Shown: positions 20,874 to 30,563 of the stretch, one piece after another
Numbering within the stretch: the first letter of the stretch is position 1
Layout of the letters: each line of letters opens with the position of its first letter
NCBI RefSeq assembly: GCF_004135605.1
Contig: NZ_SDPT01000002.1
Coordinates: 806,001-870,000, forward strand
DNA: 64,000 nt
Source of the DNA: Sphingomonas desiccabilis
GTDB lineage: Bacteria; Pseudomonadota; Alphaproteobacteria; Sphingomonadales; Sphingomonadaceae
Direction of reading: 5' to 3'
Position numbers and translations under genes: made by a program
Notes under the pieces: generated by a model
Seen by the model: the letters and a program-made list of their open reading frames with translations, nothing else
Told to the model about the DNA's origin: nothing
Database searches by the model: none

Positions 20874-20976
20874 TCGTACCCCGGCGAAGGCCGGGGCCAG
20901 TTGGGATGGCGCGGTAAGGGAGCGCAGCCCCCGATAGCACACCCCAACTGGGGACCGGCTTCCGCCGGGGTACGAG
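20874..20976. repeat. Intergenic palindromic repeat, family B copy 1
   Basis: The arms TCGTACCCCGGCGAAGGCCG… (from 20874) and …TTCCGCCGGGGTACGAG (to 20976) form an imperfect inverted repeat of about 33 bases; both include the sequence CCAGTTGGG / CCCAACTGG. The left arm and centre recur at 23955–24020. It occupies the nagZ–scpA gap. Confidence 0.75.
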
Positions 20977-21067
20977 GGTGTACGCTAAGTCACCCACCTG
21001 CGATCCTCGGACGCGGAGGACGCATCCCCCTCTGGCAATCCGCACGCCGACCCTGTCTAACACCCCC

Positions 21068-21796
21068 ATGGAAACGGACGACACGCTGACGGTGGAGGTC
21101 GAGGGCTGGGAAGGCCCGCTCGACCTGCTGCTGGCGCTCGCCCGCACGCAGAAGGTCGACCTGCGCGAGATCTCGATCCTGAAGCTCGTCGAGCAGTATC
21201 TCGCCTATGTCGAGCAGGCGCGCGCGCTGAAGCTGGAGCTCGCCGCCGATTACCTCGTCATGGCCGCCTGGCTTGCCTTTCTCAAATCCGCGCTGCTGCT
21301 CCCCCGCGATCCGGAAGCGCAGCCGGACCCGGAAGAACTGGCGCTCCGCCTCCAACTCCGCCTCGAACGGCTGAACGCGATGCGCGAGGCCGGCGCCCGG
21401 CTGCTCGCGCGCGACCGCATCGGCCGCGACGTCTTCCCGCGCGGCGCGCCAGAGGGGCTGCGCGTGCTGCGCCAGACGATCTGGCAGGCCGAGATCTACG
21501 ACCTCGTCGCCGCCTACGGCCGGGTGAGCGCGCGCACCCGCCCGGTGCTCCACATCGTCCAGCATCGCCCGGTGATGACGCTGGAGACCGCGATCGAGCG
21601 GGTGTCGGCGATGCTCGGCACCCAGGTCGACTGGACGGTGCTCGAACGCTTCCTGCCCGAGGATGCCGACACCGCCTTCCGCCGCTCCGCGCTTGCCTCC
21701 AGCTTCCTCGCCGCGCTCGAACTGGCGCGCCAGGGTAGGGTCGAGCTCGAGCAGAGCGCCCCCTTCGCACCGCTCCGCATCCGGGCGATCCGATGA
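21068..21796 (+). CDS. scpA: ScpA, segregation and condensation protein A (kleisin)
   Basis: ScpA is the kleisin that bridges SMC heads in bacterial condensin. The 242-residue product has the N-terminal SMC-neck-binding helix motif WEGPLDLLLALARTQKVDLREISI and a helical middle (YLVMAAWLAFLKSALLLP), ending in a winged-helix region. The ATG at 21068 is chosen because the frame upstream runs into the palindromic repeat and lacks conserved sequence. It overlaps scpB by four bases, as usual. Confidence 0.93.
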   Translation: METDDTLTVEVEGWEGPLDLLLALARTQKVDLREISILKLVEQYLAYVEQARALKLELAADYLVMAAWLAFLKSALLLPRDPEAQPDPEELALRLQLRLERLNAMREAGARLLARDRIGRDVFPRGAPEGLRVLRQTIWQAEIYDLVAAYGRVSARTRPVLHIVQHRPVMTLETAIERVSAMLGTQVDWTVLERFLPEDADTAFRRSALASSFLAALELARQGRVELEQSAPFAPLRIRAIR

Positions 21797-22371
21797 GCAC
21801 GGCACCCGACGAACTGGTGCGCGCGGTGGAGGCGGTGCTGTTCGCGGCCGACTCGCCGATGAGCGTCGCCGCGATCCGCGCCTATGTGGGGGAAGGGGCG
21901 GACGTGCCGCGCGCGCTCGACCAGCTCGTCGCCGACTACGCCGGCCGCGGCATCGCGCCCGTCCGCCGCGGCGACCGCTGGCATTTCGAGACCGCGCCCG
22001 ATCTCGCCCGCTTCCTGCGCCGCGATCGCGAGGAGCCGCGCCGCCTGTCGCGTGCCGGCATCGAGACGCTGGCGATCATCGCCTATCACGAGCCGGTCAC
22101 CCGCGCCGAGATCGAGGCGATTCGCGGCGTGCAGGTGGCCAAGGGCACCATCGACGTGCTGATGGAGGCGGGCTGGGTGCGTCCCGCCGGTCGCAGGGAA
22201 GTGCCGGGCCGGCCGCTCACCTATGCGACAACGCCCGAATTCCTGACCCATTTCGGTCTTCGCACGCGGCGCGATCTGCCGGGGATGGAGGACCTTCGCG
22301 CCGCCGGCCTGCTCGATCCGATCGACGTTGCCCTTGCGGGCGAACTAGAAAGCGGCGACGAGAGCGACTAA
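21793..22371 (+). CDS. scpB: ScpB, segregation and condensation protein B
   Basis: ScpB is a tandem winged-helix protein that binds the ScpA core and regulates condensin loading. The 192-residue product shows the family sequence VRAVEAVLFAADSPMS near the start and RLSRAGIETLAIIAYHEPVTRAEIEAIRG in the second domain (residues about 85–115), then GRPLTYATTPEFLTHFGL. The ATG overlaps the scpA stop. Thirty bases separate it from tatA. Confidence 0.93.
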   Translation: MSTAPDELVRAVEAVLFAADSPMSVAAIRAYVGEGADVPRALDQLVADYAGRGIAPVRRGDRWHFETAPDLARFLRRDREEPRRLSRAGIETLAIIAYHEPVTRAEIEAIRGVQVAKGTIDVLMEAGWVRPAGRREVPGRPLTYATTPEFLTHFGLRTRRDLPGMEDLRAAGLLDPIDVALAGELESGDESD

Positions 22372-22401
22372 GTGAGCGCCAACGCGTAATGGAGAGTGAC
22401 A

Positions 22402-22683
22402 ATGGGCGGTCTTAGCATCTGGCATTGGCTGATCGTCGGGATCATCGTGCTCCTGCTGTTCGGCAAGGGCCGCTTTTCCGACATGATGGGCGACGTCGCC
22501 AAGGGACTGAAGAGCTTCAAGAAGGGCATGGCCGAGGAAGACGACGATCTTCCGCCCGCGCGCCCCTCGCGCCTGGAGCAGCGCAACGAGGTCACCCGCA
22601 GCCCGGACGGCGAAGTGGTCGCACCGCGTGAGCCGGCGCGCGACCCGGTTCGCGAGGCCGATCGTCCGCTCGACGACCGTTGA
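22402..22683 (+). CDS. tatA: TatA, twin-arginine translocase pore subunit
   Basis: TatA oligomerises to form the protein-conducting part of the Tat pathway for folded proteins. The 93-residue product has a short N terminus, one transmembrane helix ([18 protein letters not shown], about residues 7–24) with the FGKGR hinge, the amphipathic helix [17 protein letters not shown], and an acidic/basic disordered tail. I chose the ATG at 22402, preceded by GGAG, over a GTG two codons earlier. The order tatA-tatB-tatC follows. Confidence 0.94.
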   Translation: MGGLSIWHWLIVGIIVLLLFGKGRFSDMMGDVAKGLKSFKKGMAEEDDDLPPARPSRLEQRNEVTRSPDGEVVAPREPARDPVREADRPLDDR

Positions 22684-22736
22684 TCCTGACCTTTGCGGGC
22701 GCGCCCGGCGCGCCCCTCGACGCGAACGGGCGCTGA

Positions 22737-23153
22737 ATGTTCGATATCGCTCCGACCGAGCTGATGCTGGTGGCCGTGGTTGCGCTGCTGGTGATCGGCC
22801 CGAAGGACCTGCCCAAGGCAATGCGCTTCGTCGGCCACTGGGTCGGCAAGGCGCGCGGCGTCGCGCGCCAGTTCCGCTCCGGCTTCGATGCCATGGTGCG
22901 CGAGGCGGAACTCGCCGAGATGGAAAAGAAGTGGGCGGAGGAAAACGCCCGCATCCTGCGCGAGCATCCGGCGCTCCCGGCCGCGGACACCGCCAGCCCC
23001 GCCGCCCCTGAAGCGGACGCAGCGGACACGGCGCCGTTCCCCGAAAACGCGCAGGACGCGCCCGTCCTGGTCGAAAAGCCCCATGTCGAGCCGGCGGGTG
23101 AGGACGATCGCCCGGCACAGCCGCCGGCACTGGATGGAAAGGCGCCGTCGTGA
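22737..23153 (+). CDS. tatB: TatB, twin-arginine translocase receptor subunit
   Basis: TatB works with TatC to receive twin-arginine signal peptides. The 138-residue protein begins MFDIAPTELMLVAVVALLVIGP, with the conserved Glu in the membrane helix and the GPKDLP hinge, followed by the amphipathic helix and a long Ala/Pro/Asp-rich tail. A start of MFDI and E-L at residues 8–9 distinguish it from TatA. It overlaps tatC by four bases. Confidence 0.93.
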   Translation: MFDIAPTELMLVAVVALLVIGPKDLPKAMRFVGHWVGKARGVARQFRSGFDAMVREAELAEMEKKWAEENARILREHPALPAADTASPAAPEADAADTAPFPENAQDAPVLVEKPHVEPAGEDDRPAQPPALDGKAPS

Positions 23154-23926
23154 GGGATATCGACGACAGCCAGGCACCGCTGCTCGACCATCTGATCGAG
23201 CTTCGCCAGCGCCTCATCTACTCGCTGATCGCGATCGCGATCGCGTTCGGCGCCTGCTTCTATTTCTCCGAACAGATCTTCGCTTTCCTGGTCCAGCCGC
23301 TGCTGGCGGCCGGGCAGAAGCGGATCATCTTCACTCAGATTTTCGAAGGCTTCTTCGTCCAGGTGAAGGTCGCCTTCTTCGCGGCGATGATGCTGTCCTT
23401 CCCCGTGATCGCGAACCAGCTGTGGCAGTTCGTCGCCCCGGGCCTCTACCGGTCGGAAAAGAGGGCGCTGTTCCCGTTCCTGCTCGCGACGCCGGTCTTG
23501 TTCCTGATGGGCGCGGCGCTCGCCTACTACGTCACCATTCCGGTCGCGCTGCACTTCCTGCTCGGCTACCAGGGCAATCTGGGCGGCGTGCAGCAGGAGG
23601 CGCTGCCCTCCGTCGCCAATTACCTGTCGTTCGTGATGCAGTTCCTGTTCGCGTTCGGCCTCGCGTTCCTGCTGCCGGTGCTGCTGATGCTGCTGGAGCT
23701 CGCCGGGATCGTCACGCGCACGCAGCTGGTAAGCGCCCGCCGCTACGCGATCGTCGCCGCCTTCGCGCTCTCGGCGGTGCTGACGCCTCCGGACGTCTGG
23801 TCGCAGATGCTGCTCGCGATTCCGCTGGTGCTGCTCTACGAGATCGCGCTGATCGGCATCTGGTTCACCGAGCGCAAGCGCGCCCGCAACGCCCCGCCCG
23901 AGGAAGAGGACGAGGCAAAGGCCTGA
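23150..23926 (+). CDS. tatC: TatC, twin-arginine translocase core subunit
   Basis: TatC is the six-helix membrane protein that recognises the Tat signal peptide. The 258-residue product has the N-terminal LLDHLIELRQRLI motif near residue 12, the periplasmic-loop sequence FAFLVQPL, and QLWQFVAPGLYRSEKRALFPF near residue 85, with six hydrophobic segments and an Asp/Glu/Lys-rich C terminus. The GTG at 23150 overlaps the tatB stop. No serS or surE, common next genes in the class, follows here; instead there are repeats and a minus-strand block. Confidence 0.95.
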   Translation: MRDIDDSQAPLLDHLIELRQRLIYSLIAIAIAFGACFYFSEQIFAFLVQPLLAAGQKRIIFTQIFEGFFVQVKVAFFAAMMLSFPVIANQLWQFVAPGLYRSEKRALFPFLLATPVLFLMGAALAYYVTIPVALHFLLGYQGNLGGVQQEALPSVANYLSFVMQFLFAFGLAFLLPVLLMLLELAGIVTRTQLVSARRYAIVAAFALSAVLTPPDVWSQMLLAIPLVLLYEIALIGIWFTERKRARNAPPEEEDEAKA

Positions 23927-23954
23927 GCTGCCGGAAGGCGTTCCGCACACCTCC

Positions 23955-24020
23955 AGTACCCCGGCCATGGCCGGGGCCCAGCTGGGGGACGATCGCGAAG
24001 TGAGCAGCCCCCCGGAGGCG
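23955..24020. repeat. Partial family B intergenic repeat
   Basis: The sequence from GTACCCCGGCCATGGCCGGG through CCCAGCTGGG and GAGCAGCCCCCCGGAG matches the left arm and centre of the repeat at 20874–20976, but the right arm is not present. It abuts a family A element that begins about 40 bases later, so it looks like a truncated or composite copy. Confidence 0.6.
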
Positions 24021-24060
24021 CCGCAACGGGGTGACCTCAGGTGACGGTGCCAACCGCGCC

Positions 24061-24153
24061 ACCGTACCCCTGCGAAGGCAGGGATCCAGGGCCGAGCAGA
24101 GCAACGGCCGATGGCGTTCGGAACCCTGGGCTCCTGCCTGCGCAGGAGTATGG
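24061..24153. repeat. Intergenic palindromic repeat, family A copy 2
   Basis: The arms ACCGTACCCCTGCGAAGGCA… (24061–24091) and …CTCCTGCCTGCGCAGGAGTA (24122–24153) form an imperfect inverted repeat related to 16951–17040, with a similar arm length and spacer. It lies between the convergent tatC and the beta-lactamase-fold gene. Confidence 0.7.
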
Positions 24154-24220
24154 CTTCGGGAATATCCCTTGGCCTAGGGATCCGCGCGCAGATCCGCTTC
24201 GGCTCCCGCGGTTCGGCCCT

Positions 24221-25573
24221 TCAGGGCGCAGACAATGCCGCCGCCTTGTTGATCAGCGCGATGAAGCGCGCTTCGTCGATCGCGGCTTGCGGGTTGTTCC
24301 AGCTCGCCGCCATCGCCACCCAGCCGCCGGACCGGGCACGCATCAGCAGCGTCATGTTGACCACGCCGGGCTCCGACCCGCCCTTGTAGCCCACCCAGTC
24401 CCAGCGTGCGGCGTTCGCCGGCGCGATGCCGGGGTTCCTCGACAGCACCGCCCGCGCGTCCGCCCCGGCGGGCCCTTCGGTATTGCGCCGCAGCCAGTCC
24501 ATCACCCGCAGCAGGTCGTCGGCGGAGGCGAACCACTCGATCGTCGCGATCCGGATCGGCTTGCGATCCTGGAACAGCGAGGCCGGGATCGTCGACACCG
24601 GTGCTTGCGCGACCGCTCCGTCCAGCAGCGCACGGCGGCCGTCGATATCCGCCGCCTCCCACCGCTGCCCGAGCGCACCGCCTTCCACACCCTTGAGCTT
24701 GAACGCCTCCAACGTGCCCAGGAACGGCGTATTGCGCCCACGCGCGTCGCGGATGCCGATCACCGGCAGCATGGCCTCCACCCTGTCGCGCCCCAGGGCG
24801 CGCAGCAGGATGTCGGTCGCCGAATTGTCGCTGACGGAGATCATCTGCGTCGCCAGCTCGCGCAGCGAAACGTGCGTCCCCGCTGGCCTGCCCGTATAGC
24901 CTCCGCCAGGAAGTGGGCTGCCGTCCAAGGCCACGGTGTCGTCCCACCCGCGCTCGCCGGCAGCCGTCGCCCGCACCAGCTCCGCCAGAATCACCAGCTT
25001 GAAGGTCGATCCGATCGCGAGCGGCGTGGCAGAATCGTGCGCCACCAGATGCACGGGGCCGCCGTCCTCCAGCCGCGCCAGCGCAAAGCCGGTCGCACCG
25101 GGCAACGCCCGGATCGCATCGACCACCGCCTGGACGCTCGCCTCCGGCGCCTCACGCGGTTCGCTGCCGGTGATGCGGAGGCCGGTCACCAGGTGCGGCG
25201 CCGCGGGATCGACCACAATCTGCCCGACCGCCGTTCCGCGCTCGAACCCGAGGCGGAAGTCGGCGACATGGGGCGTACGCGCCACCAGCGCCTCGAGGCG
25301 TGTCGGCTTGCCGAGACCCCCCGTCAGCTGGTCGCGCACCTGCCGGAATGCCGCCTCGGGGATCGCGGCCCGAAAGCTGGGCGCGAAATACCGGTCATAG
25401 GGGATGCTCCCCGCGATCGCCGCCCCCAGCGCCTCGGCCCGCTGCCGCAACTCCGACGACGCCGTCACCGCCAGCGCCTCAGGGGCAGGAGCGGGCGCTT
25501 CTTGCGCGGCGAGCGGCGTTCCGGATGCCAACGCGGTGGCCAGGGCGACGCGGCGCAGCAGGGGAGGCCGCAT
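24221..25573 (-). CDS. Secreted beta-lactamase-fold serine hydrolase
   Basis: The 450-residue product has a signal peptide (cleavage near LAAQ, residues 21–24), an N-terminal alpha/beta domain of about 120 residues of the kind fused to some penicillin-recognising hydrolases, and a class A beta-lactamase-like domain. Active-site motifs are S189-T-F-K192 (SxxK), S248-D-N250 (SDN) and K397-G-G-S (in place of KTG). A convincing class A omega-loop ExxLN is not seen, so true beta-lactamase activity is uncertain; carboxypeptidase or esterase activity is possible. It is on the opposite strand to tatC and ends about 115 bases before parE begins to terminate, so it may be transcribed with parE. Confidence 0.78.
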   Translation of the reverse strand: MRPPLLRRVALATALASGTPLAAQEAPAPAPEALAVTASSELRQRAEALGAAIAGSIPYDRYFAPSFRAAIPEAAFRQVRDQLTGGLGKPTRLEALVARTPHVADFRLGFERGTAVGQIVVDPAAPHLVTGLRITGSEPREAPEASVQAVVDAIRALPGATGFALARLEDGGPVHLVAHDSATPLAIGSTFKLVILAELVRATAAGERGWDDTVALDGSPLPGGGYTGRPAGTHVSLRELATQMISVSDNSATDILLRALGRDRVEAMLPVIGIRDARGRNTPFLGTLEAFKLKGVEGGALGQRWEAADIDGRRALLDGAVAQAPVSTIPASLFQDRKPIRIATIEWFASADDLLRVMDWLRRNTEGPAGADARAVLSRNPGIAPANAARWDWVGYKGGSEPGVVNMTLLMRARSGGWVAMAASWNNPQAAIDEARFIALINKAAALSAP

Positions 25574-25688
25574 CTCAGTGTCCGTACCGCATCGTCCGGA
25601 TCGTACCCGTCGCCTGCCCCATCGCCCGTCCCCTGAGAACTCCCGGGCGGGAGGCTATCAACCGGTCCCTTCGGCTGTCACGCGCTTT

Positions 25689-27722
<2,034 letters not shown>

Positions 27723-28727
27723 TCAGTGCCGGATCGCGTGGGCGAGCGCGAGGTGGAAGCCCTTGGGATCCTCGACCATCGGCGAGTGGCCAAGGGCGGG
27801 CAGCCGCACCAGCCGCGCGTTGGGGAAGGCCTTCACCGCGGTCTCCGCCGCCTGCGGCACCGTGCGCACCTTGGCTCGCACCGCTTCGGGCGCGGTGTTG
27901 GCGCGGAAGGCGGTCTTGTCGAGCTGCCCGATCAGGAGGGTGACCGGCACCGCCACGCGCGGCAGCTCGGCCGCGACCGGCTGCGTCTCGATCATGTCGG
28001 AAAGCCGCGCCTGGGCTTCGCGCACCGTGTCGCCCTCGGCGCTCGCATATTGGCCGGCGAGCATCGCCACCCAGCGGTCATAGGCCGGACGCCACTGGCC
28101 ATGGTAATAGTTGCGCAGCTGATAGGCCTTGATCGAGCCGGCGTCGGTCTTCGCCTCCTCGGCGCGCAGGCCGTCGAGCGGCGTATAGGGCACGCCCTCC
28201 GCCAGCGTGTCGTTCAGGCCCAGCGGATTGACCAGCACCAGTTGCGACAGGCGCTTGGGGTAGAGCAGGGCGAAGCGGGTCGCGAGCACGCCGCCCGTCG
28301 AATGGCCGACCAGCACGACCCGCCCGGCACCCGCACGGTCGAGCAGCGCCGCCGTCAGGCTCGCCAGCGCGTGGAAGCTGTACTGGAAGCCCACTGGCTT
28401 GGACGATTTGCAGAAGCCGATCTGGTCGGGCGCGATCACGCGATAGCCGCGTGCGGCCAGGTCGCCGATCGTCTCGCCCCAGGTGGCCGCGCAGAAGTTC
28501 TTGCCGTGGAGCAGCACGACGGTGGTGCCGTTCGCGGCCGCAGTCGGGGCCACGTCCAGATAGGCCATGCGCACCGCCTCGTTCTGCGCGCGCGTCTCGA
28601 ACCAGCGGACCGGATAGGGATAGTCGAACCGCTCCAGGTTCGCCCCGAAACCGGGTTTCGACTGGGCGAGGGCCGGGAACGGCGCTCCCGCCAGCGCCAG
28701 CGCGATCATCCAGCCTGCAGTTCGCAT
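27723..28727 (-). CDS. Secreted alpha/beta hydrolase
   Basis: The 334-residue product has a signal peptide (MRTAGWMIALALAGAPFPALAQ, cut after residue 21 or so) and an alpha/beta-hydrolase fold: oxyanion-hole motif VVLLHGKNFCAATW near residue 72, nucleophile elbow LVGHSTGGVLAT with S143, and the catalytic His in PALGHSPMVEDP near the C terminus. The family includes esterases, epoxide hydrolases and haloperoxidase-like enzymes; the substrate cannot be inferred. It sits 51 bases upstream of parE in the same direction and 79 bases downstream of gcrA. Confidence 0.8.
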   Translation of the reverse strand: MRTAGWMIALALAGAPFPALAQSKPGFGANLERFDYPYPVRWFETRAQNEAVRMAYLDVAPTAAANGTTVVLLHGKNFCAATWGETIGDLAARGYRVIAPDQIGFCKSSKPVGFQYSFHALASLTAALLDRAGAGRVVLVGHSTGGVLATRFALLYPKRLSQLVLVNPLGLNDTLAEGVPYTPLDGLRAEEAKTDAGSIKAYQLRNYYHGQWRPAYDRWVAMLAGQYASAEGDTVREAQARLSDMIETQPVAAELPRVAVPVTLLIGQLDKTAFRANTAPEAVRAKVRTVPQAAETAVKAFPNARLVRLPALGHSPMVEDPKGFHLALAHAIRH

Positions 28728-28806
28728 CCTCGCCTCCTCGCCGCCCCGTCAAAATGCGATCGCCCCGGAACGGGGTTCCAGGGCGATCCGTGTTTCGTGC
28801 TCTGCC

Positions 28807-29523
28807 TCAGCGGACGCGCGGGCCGCCATAGGGCAGCGGTGGCGGCGGGCGCCGGTCGCGGCGGGGCAGCTGCGCCTGATAGGCGTGGCCGCAATGCTCG
28901 ACGCAGTACGGGAAGCCCGGGTTCACCTTGTCGCCGCAGAAGTGGAAGTCCGGCTCGCCCGGGTGGCCGATCGGCCACTTGCAGATGCGGTCGTTGAGGT
29001 CGAGCAGCGTGGTCTTGCCGGCGATTGCCTCGCTGGGGCGCGCCGGCACCAGGCGGCGCGGCGGGGCGGGCGTGATCGGCGCGCTGTTCTCGCCCGGGTT
29101 CTGGCGCAGGAAGCCGCCCGGGCCGACCGAACGCAGCGTCGGCTGGGGCCGCGATTCGGCTGCCGGTGCGGTGTCGTCCTCTTCGGCCGGTTCCGGCGCG
29201 GCAGCGCGCACCGGCTCGGGCGCGCGTACCGGCTCCGGCTTCACCGGTTCGGGAGCAGGCGGCGGCGACGCTTCGACTCGCTTGGGCGCCGGCGGCTCGG
29301 CCGGCGCGGCCACGGGCGCGGCCGGGGCTGCTGCGGCGGCCTTCTTGGCTTCCGGATCATTGGCGCGAACGGGCGAAGGACGCGACTGCAGCCCCAGCCG
29401 ATGGGCCTTGCCGATCACCGCATTGCGGCTGATCCCGCCCAGCTCTTCCGCGATCTGGCTCGCCGTCTGCCCGGCTTCCCACATCTTGGTCAGCGTGGCG
29501 ATGCGTTCCTCGGTCCAACTCAT
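28807..29523 (-). CDS. gcrA: GcrA, cell cycle transcription regulator
   Basis: GcrA binds promoters with CcrM-methylated GANTC sites and RNA polymerase sigma70 to drive cell-cycle transcription in alphaproteobacteria. The 238-residue product opens with the GcrA helix-turn-helix: WTEERIATLTKMWEAGQTAS then QIAEELGGISRNAVIGKAHRLGL (residues 3–46). A Pro/Ala/Glu-rich linker of about 120 residues follows, and the C-terminal domain has CKWPIGHPGEPDFHFCG and PYCVEHC, with its Cys residues. The linker makes it longer than Caulobacter GcrA (173 residues). I chose the ATG at 29523; an open frame upstream lacks conserved sequence. It is divergent from the ABC permease gene. Confidence 0.93.
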   Translation of the reverse strand: MSWTEERIATLTKMWEAGQTASQIAEELGGISRNAVIGKAHRLGLQSRPSPVRANDPEAKKAAAAAPAAPVAAPAEPPAPKRVEASPPPAPEPVKPEPVRAPEPVRAAAPEPAEEDDTAPAAESRPQPTLRSVGPGGFLRQNPGENSAPITPAPPRRLVPARPSEAIAGKTTLLDLNDRICKWPIGHPGEPDFHFCGDKVNPGFPYCVEHCGHAYQAQLPRRDRRPPPPLPYGGPRVR

Positions 29524-29591
29524 TCGTCGTCGTTCCCCACTCGGTTCCGGTGCGGGTTGCGGCCCGCGGCGCCAGCGACTAGGCGGCACCC

Positions 29592-30434
29592 ATGGCCGAT
29601 CAGCCCCTCGCATCCGAAAACAGGATTTCCGACCCCGGTGTTCCGGTTATCCGGAACGTCAACTGGGGCGGCTTGCGTGCGCTCTATATCAAGGAGGTGC
29701 GCCGTTTCTTCAAGGTGCAGCTCCAGACGATCTGGGCACCGGCCGTGCAGACCCTCCTGTACCTCGTGGTGTTCACCACCGCGCTGGGGGCACGCGGGGC
29801 GGTTCCGGTCGGCGGCGGCACCGTCGCCTTTGCCGATTTCCTGGCCCCCGGCCTGATCGTCATGGGCATGCTCACCAACGCCTATGCCAACGCCAGCTTC
29901 TCGCTGCTGGTCGGCAAGATGCAGGGCACGATCGTCGACTATCTGATGCCGCCGCTCTCGACCGGCGAGCTGCTCGCGGCGCTGACCGGCGGCGCGGTCA
30001 CGCGCGCGTTCCTGGTGGGCGGCGCGGTCTGGCTGGCGATGGCGCTGTGGCCGGGCGTGCACGTCACCCCGCAGCATCTCTGGGCGATCCTGTGGTTCGG
30101 CTTCCTCGGTTCGGTGTTCCTGGCGCTGGTGGGCGTGCTCACCTCGATCTGGGCGGAGAAGTTCGACCATGCCGCCGCGGTCCAGAACTTCGTGGTGGGC
30201 CCGCTCACGCTCCTGTCCGGCACCTTCTATTCGGTCGAGCGTCTGTCGCCGACCTTCCAGGCGATCAGCCACGCCAACCCCTTCTTCTACATCATCTCGG
30301 GCTTTCGCTACGGCTTCATCGGCGCTGCCGATTCGCCCGTGCTGCTCGGCAGCCTGGTGATCCTGGGGGTGGACGTGCTGCTCGCCATCATCGCCTACCG
30401 GCTGCTCGCGACCGGCTGGAAGACCAAGAGCTGA
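29592..30434 (+). CDS. ABC-2 type transporter permease
   Basis: The 280-residue inner-membrane protein has about six transmembrane segments of the ABC-2 permease class, with the N-terminal amphipathic helix GLRALYIKEVRRFFKVQLQT and the late motif GPLTLLSGTFYSVERLSP followed by NPFFYIISGFRYGFIG. The C-terminal signature is typical of exporters of polysaccharides, lipids or drugs. No ATP-binding subunit gene is next to it, so its partner must be encoded elsewhere. It is transcribed away from gcrA across a 68-base gap and is followed by two hairpins. Confidence 0.85.
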   Translation: MADQPLASENRISDPGVPVIRNVNWGGLRALYIKEVRRFFKVQLQTIWAPAVQTLLYLVVFTTALGARGAVPVGGGTVAFADFLAPGLIVMGMLTNAYANASFSLLVGKMQGTIVDYLMPPLSTGELLAALTGGAVTRAFLVGGAVWLAMALWPGVHVTPQHLWAILWFGFLGSVFLALVGVLTSIWAEKFDHAAAVQNFVVGPLTLLSGTFYSVERLSPTFQAISHANPFFYIISGFRYGFIGAADSPVLLGSLVILGVDVLLAIIAYRLLATGWKTKS

Positions 30435-30458
30435 CGCCCGTGCGCCAGCCTTGGTGTT

Positions 30459-30521
30459 GACCGGCCTCGCCGGTCGCGCGTAAAGCATCGGAAGGGCGGC
30501 CTGGCTGGGCCGCCCTTTCGC
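30459..30521 (+). terminator. Two hairpins after the ABC permease gene
   Basis: A 7-base stem with a 3-base loop (GACCGGC/GCCGGTC, 30459–30475) is followed by a 10-base perfect stem (AAGGGCGGCC at 30492–30501 with GGCCGCCCTT at 30508–30517, loop of 6), then TTCGCGTTT. The second is a convincing intrinsic terminator that separates the permease from argD. Confidence 0.75.
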
Positions 30522-30563
30522 GTTTCTGGAGCTTTTTCCACCTAGCCTGAAGGAGGCAGTTCG

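Noticed and set aside
30457..30486. TTGACC-18-TAAAGC as an argD promoter
   Set aside because: Any transcript would run directly into the terminator hairpin at 30492–30517, and the TTGACC lies within a hairpin stem itself.
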